This document shows, piece after piece, positions 63,001 through 64,000 of a stretch of 64,000 nucleotides of DNA (the first letter of the stretch is position 1; every line of letters begins with the position of its first letter). A program made the translations under genes and the position numbers. This DNA is from Enoplolaimus lenunculus (taxonomy: Eukaryota > Nematoda > Enoplea > Enoplida > Thoracostomopsidae). Below the pieces are notes generated by a model. It searched no databases and was not told where the DNA came from. It saw only the letters and a program-made list of their open reading frames with translations. The stretch is from NCBI GenBank assembly GCA_030248215.1, contig JASANG010002358.1, forward strand, positions 1 through 64,000, given 5' to 3'.

Positions 63001-63825
63001 CATAAAATGTTTAGTGCCGAATGTTAGATACAAAACATAGTGACGTATATCAGCGTAAAATAATGTATTTTTGTAATGAAATGAATTGGGCCACAGCAAG
63101 GTTTAGATCGCAGCAGTAATAAAGTCTTGACTAGCAAAAATATGACACACGGTATCAATTCGATTTTGGGGGTTTAAAATCGGTTGCAAGCGAAAATTTG
63201 AAATAAACATTCAATCGCATAATTTCAACAAATAACTTGACAAGTTTCAATTAAGCAATTTTTACAACTGTTGAGAAACCTACATATGAAAATTACATAT
63301 GAAAAATTGTGAAAAAATTTAAAAATACGAGTTGCTGGTACATGCTGCCGCGCACTTTATGAAACGCACATGCTTCAGCATTTATAATTGAGAATGAAGC
63401 ATTTGACGAAATTTTCGAGTTTTAAAGTTGTCAAAACTTTGTAGAACAACTTGCGTCTGCACAATAGAAATGCGCACGAGTGTACGAAAATTGTAAAATC
63501 GAATAGCAGCAAATGTTTATCTGCACAGTGGTAACTATTATACGAAAATCTGTGTAAATTTGCGTTGTTTTTAAGTTTGCATTAGAAAAACTATAAACAA
63601 AGAGGAAATGCGAAGTTGAAAAAGCACATTATTTTTATACAAAAACAATTTCTCAGACAGCTGAATACGAAAAAATGTCTAACAGATGCAGTGAATTGCT
63701 CGCGGTGTTCCAGACAGCGGTAAATCGCAAAACAGATATAAAATAGCCACGACTGTTTAGTTAAGCTAAAACAGAACAAATGTGTAAAATCGCAAAGTAT
63801 ATAATCGCTTAGTTACTGTTCTCAA
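63000..63825. other. No gene seen
   Basis: AT-rich with only short chance ORFs. Confidence 0.45.
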
Positions 63826-63831
63826 TTCTAG

Positions 63832-64000
63832 ATCTGCCCGCAATTTCGGGGCTTTTTCGAACCAGCTGCAAAAAGACGTCGTTACTCATACTGAAAAGGC
63901 TGTCCGAGATAAAACTGTAAAATCACACGACCCACGTGTTACTGTTCATCAGATTTCGTCACCAAACGTCGCAGATCGCGGATACATTGCTGCTGTTGAA
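63832..64000 (+). CDS. Possible exon running off the right edge (unidentified)
   Basis: A pyrimidine-rich acceptor (TTACTGTTCTCAATTCTAG) is followed by one reading frame open to the window end (NFGAFSNQLQKDVVTHTEKA, DPRVTVHQISSPNVADRGYI); the other two frames close. Composition changes to GC-richer at the same point. No family recognised. It would be on the opposite strand to RyR. Confidence 0.4.

Overview
AT-rich, intron-rich DNA from an invertebrate animal. The only host gene I can name with confidence is a ryanodine receptor (RyR, the large intracellular calcium-release channel). It lies on the minus strand in at least 38 small exons between 51,708 (upstream) and 14,051 (downstream). The exons, about 4.8 kb of coding sequence in 37.7 kb, cover roughly residues 1,900 to 3,700 of a protein of about 5,000 residues, compared with vertebrate RyR1 from memory. 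Splice sites and codon phases join without conflict across every adjacent pair I could place. The one clear hole is between exons 31 and 32, where one or more exons remain unlocated. The amino-terminal third and the carboxy-terminal pore region are outside the window. The species is not shown by the sequence; a tunicate or other marine invertebrate would fit, but that is a guess.

Region by region. 1-4.4 kb: a nearly complete RNase H-bearing LINE on the minus strand, with a 2A-like NPGP motif and a PHD-like finger ahead of its endonuclease and reverse transcriptase. 4.4-5.7 kb: a weak two-exon host-gene candidate. 6.0-10.2 kb: a compact cluster on both strands made of a degraded histone-like stretch with a histone-type 3' stem-loop, two small unidentified ORFs, a two-finger C2H2 ORF, and a broken Polinton/adintovirus-type DNA polymerase B fossil. 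Three of these units share an upstream sequence motif. 10.2-14 kb: repeats only. 14-51.7 kb: the RyR gene, whose introns are packed with short inverted-repeat transposons (MITEs) of at least nine families. 52-54 kb: a palindrome cluster, a GC-rich structured block and a MITE. 54.1-56.2 kb: a hexamer-derived satellite containing a recent tandem duplication of about 888 bp. 56.3-60.3 kb: a Penelope-like element (reverse transcriptase plus GIY-YIG endonuclease) facing an inverted, truncated second copy. 60.9-62.2 kb: an unrecognised broken coding cluster. 62.3-63 kb: cryptic repeats. 63.8 kb to the end: one possible plus-strand exon.

The most interesting pattern is in the RyR introns. About ten separate MITE insertions, from at least seven families, lie 7 to 69 nt from a splice site. 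One family (here D) has ends that themselves resemble a 5' splice site (GGTGAGT) and a 3' splice site (TTTTTTGCAG), so a copy landing in an exon could in principle be removed as an intron. Two MITE families carry (CCTAAG)n, which is the hexamer TTAGGC, between long inverted ends and are flanked by clear 8-bp target duplications. They are a plausible source of the hexamer satellite seen across the window.
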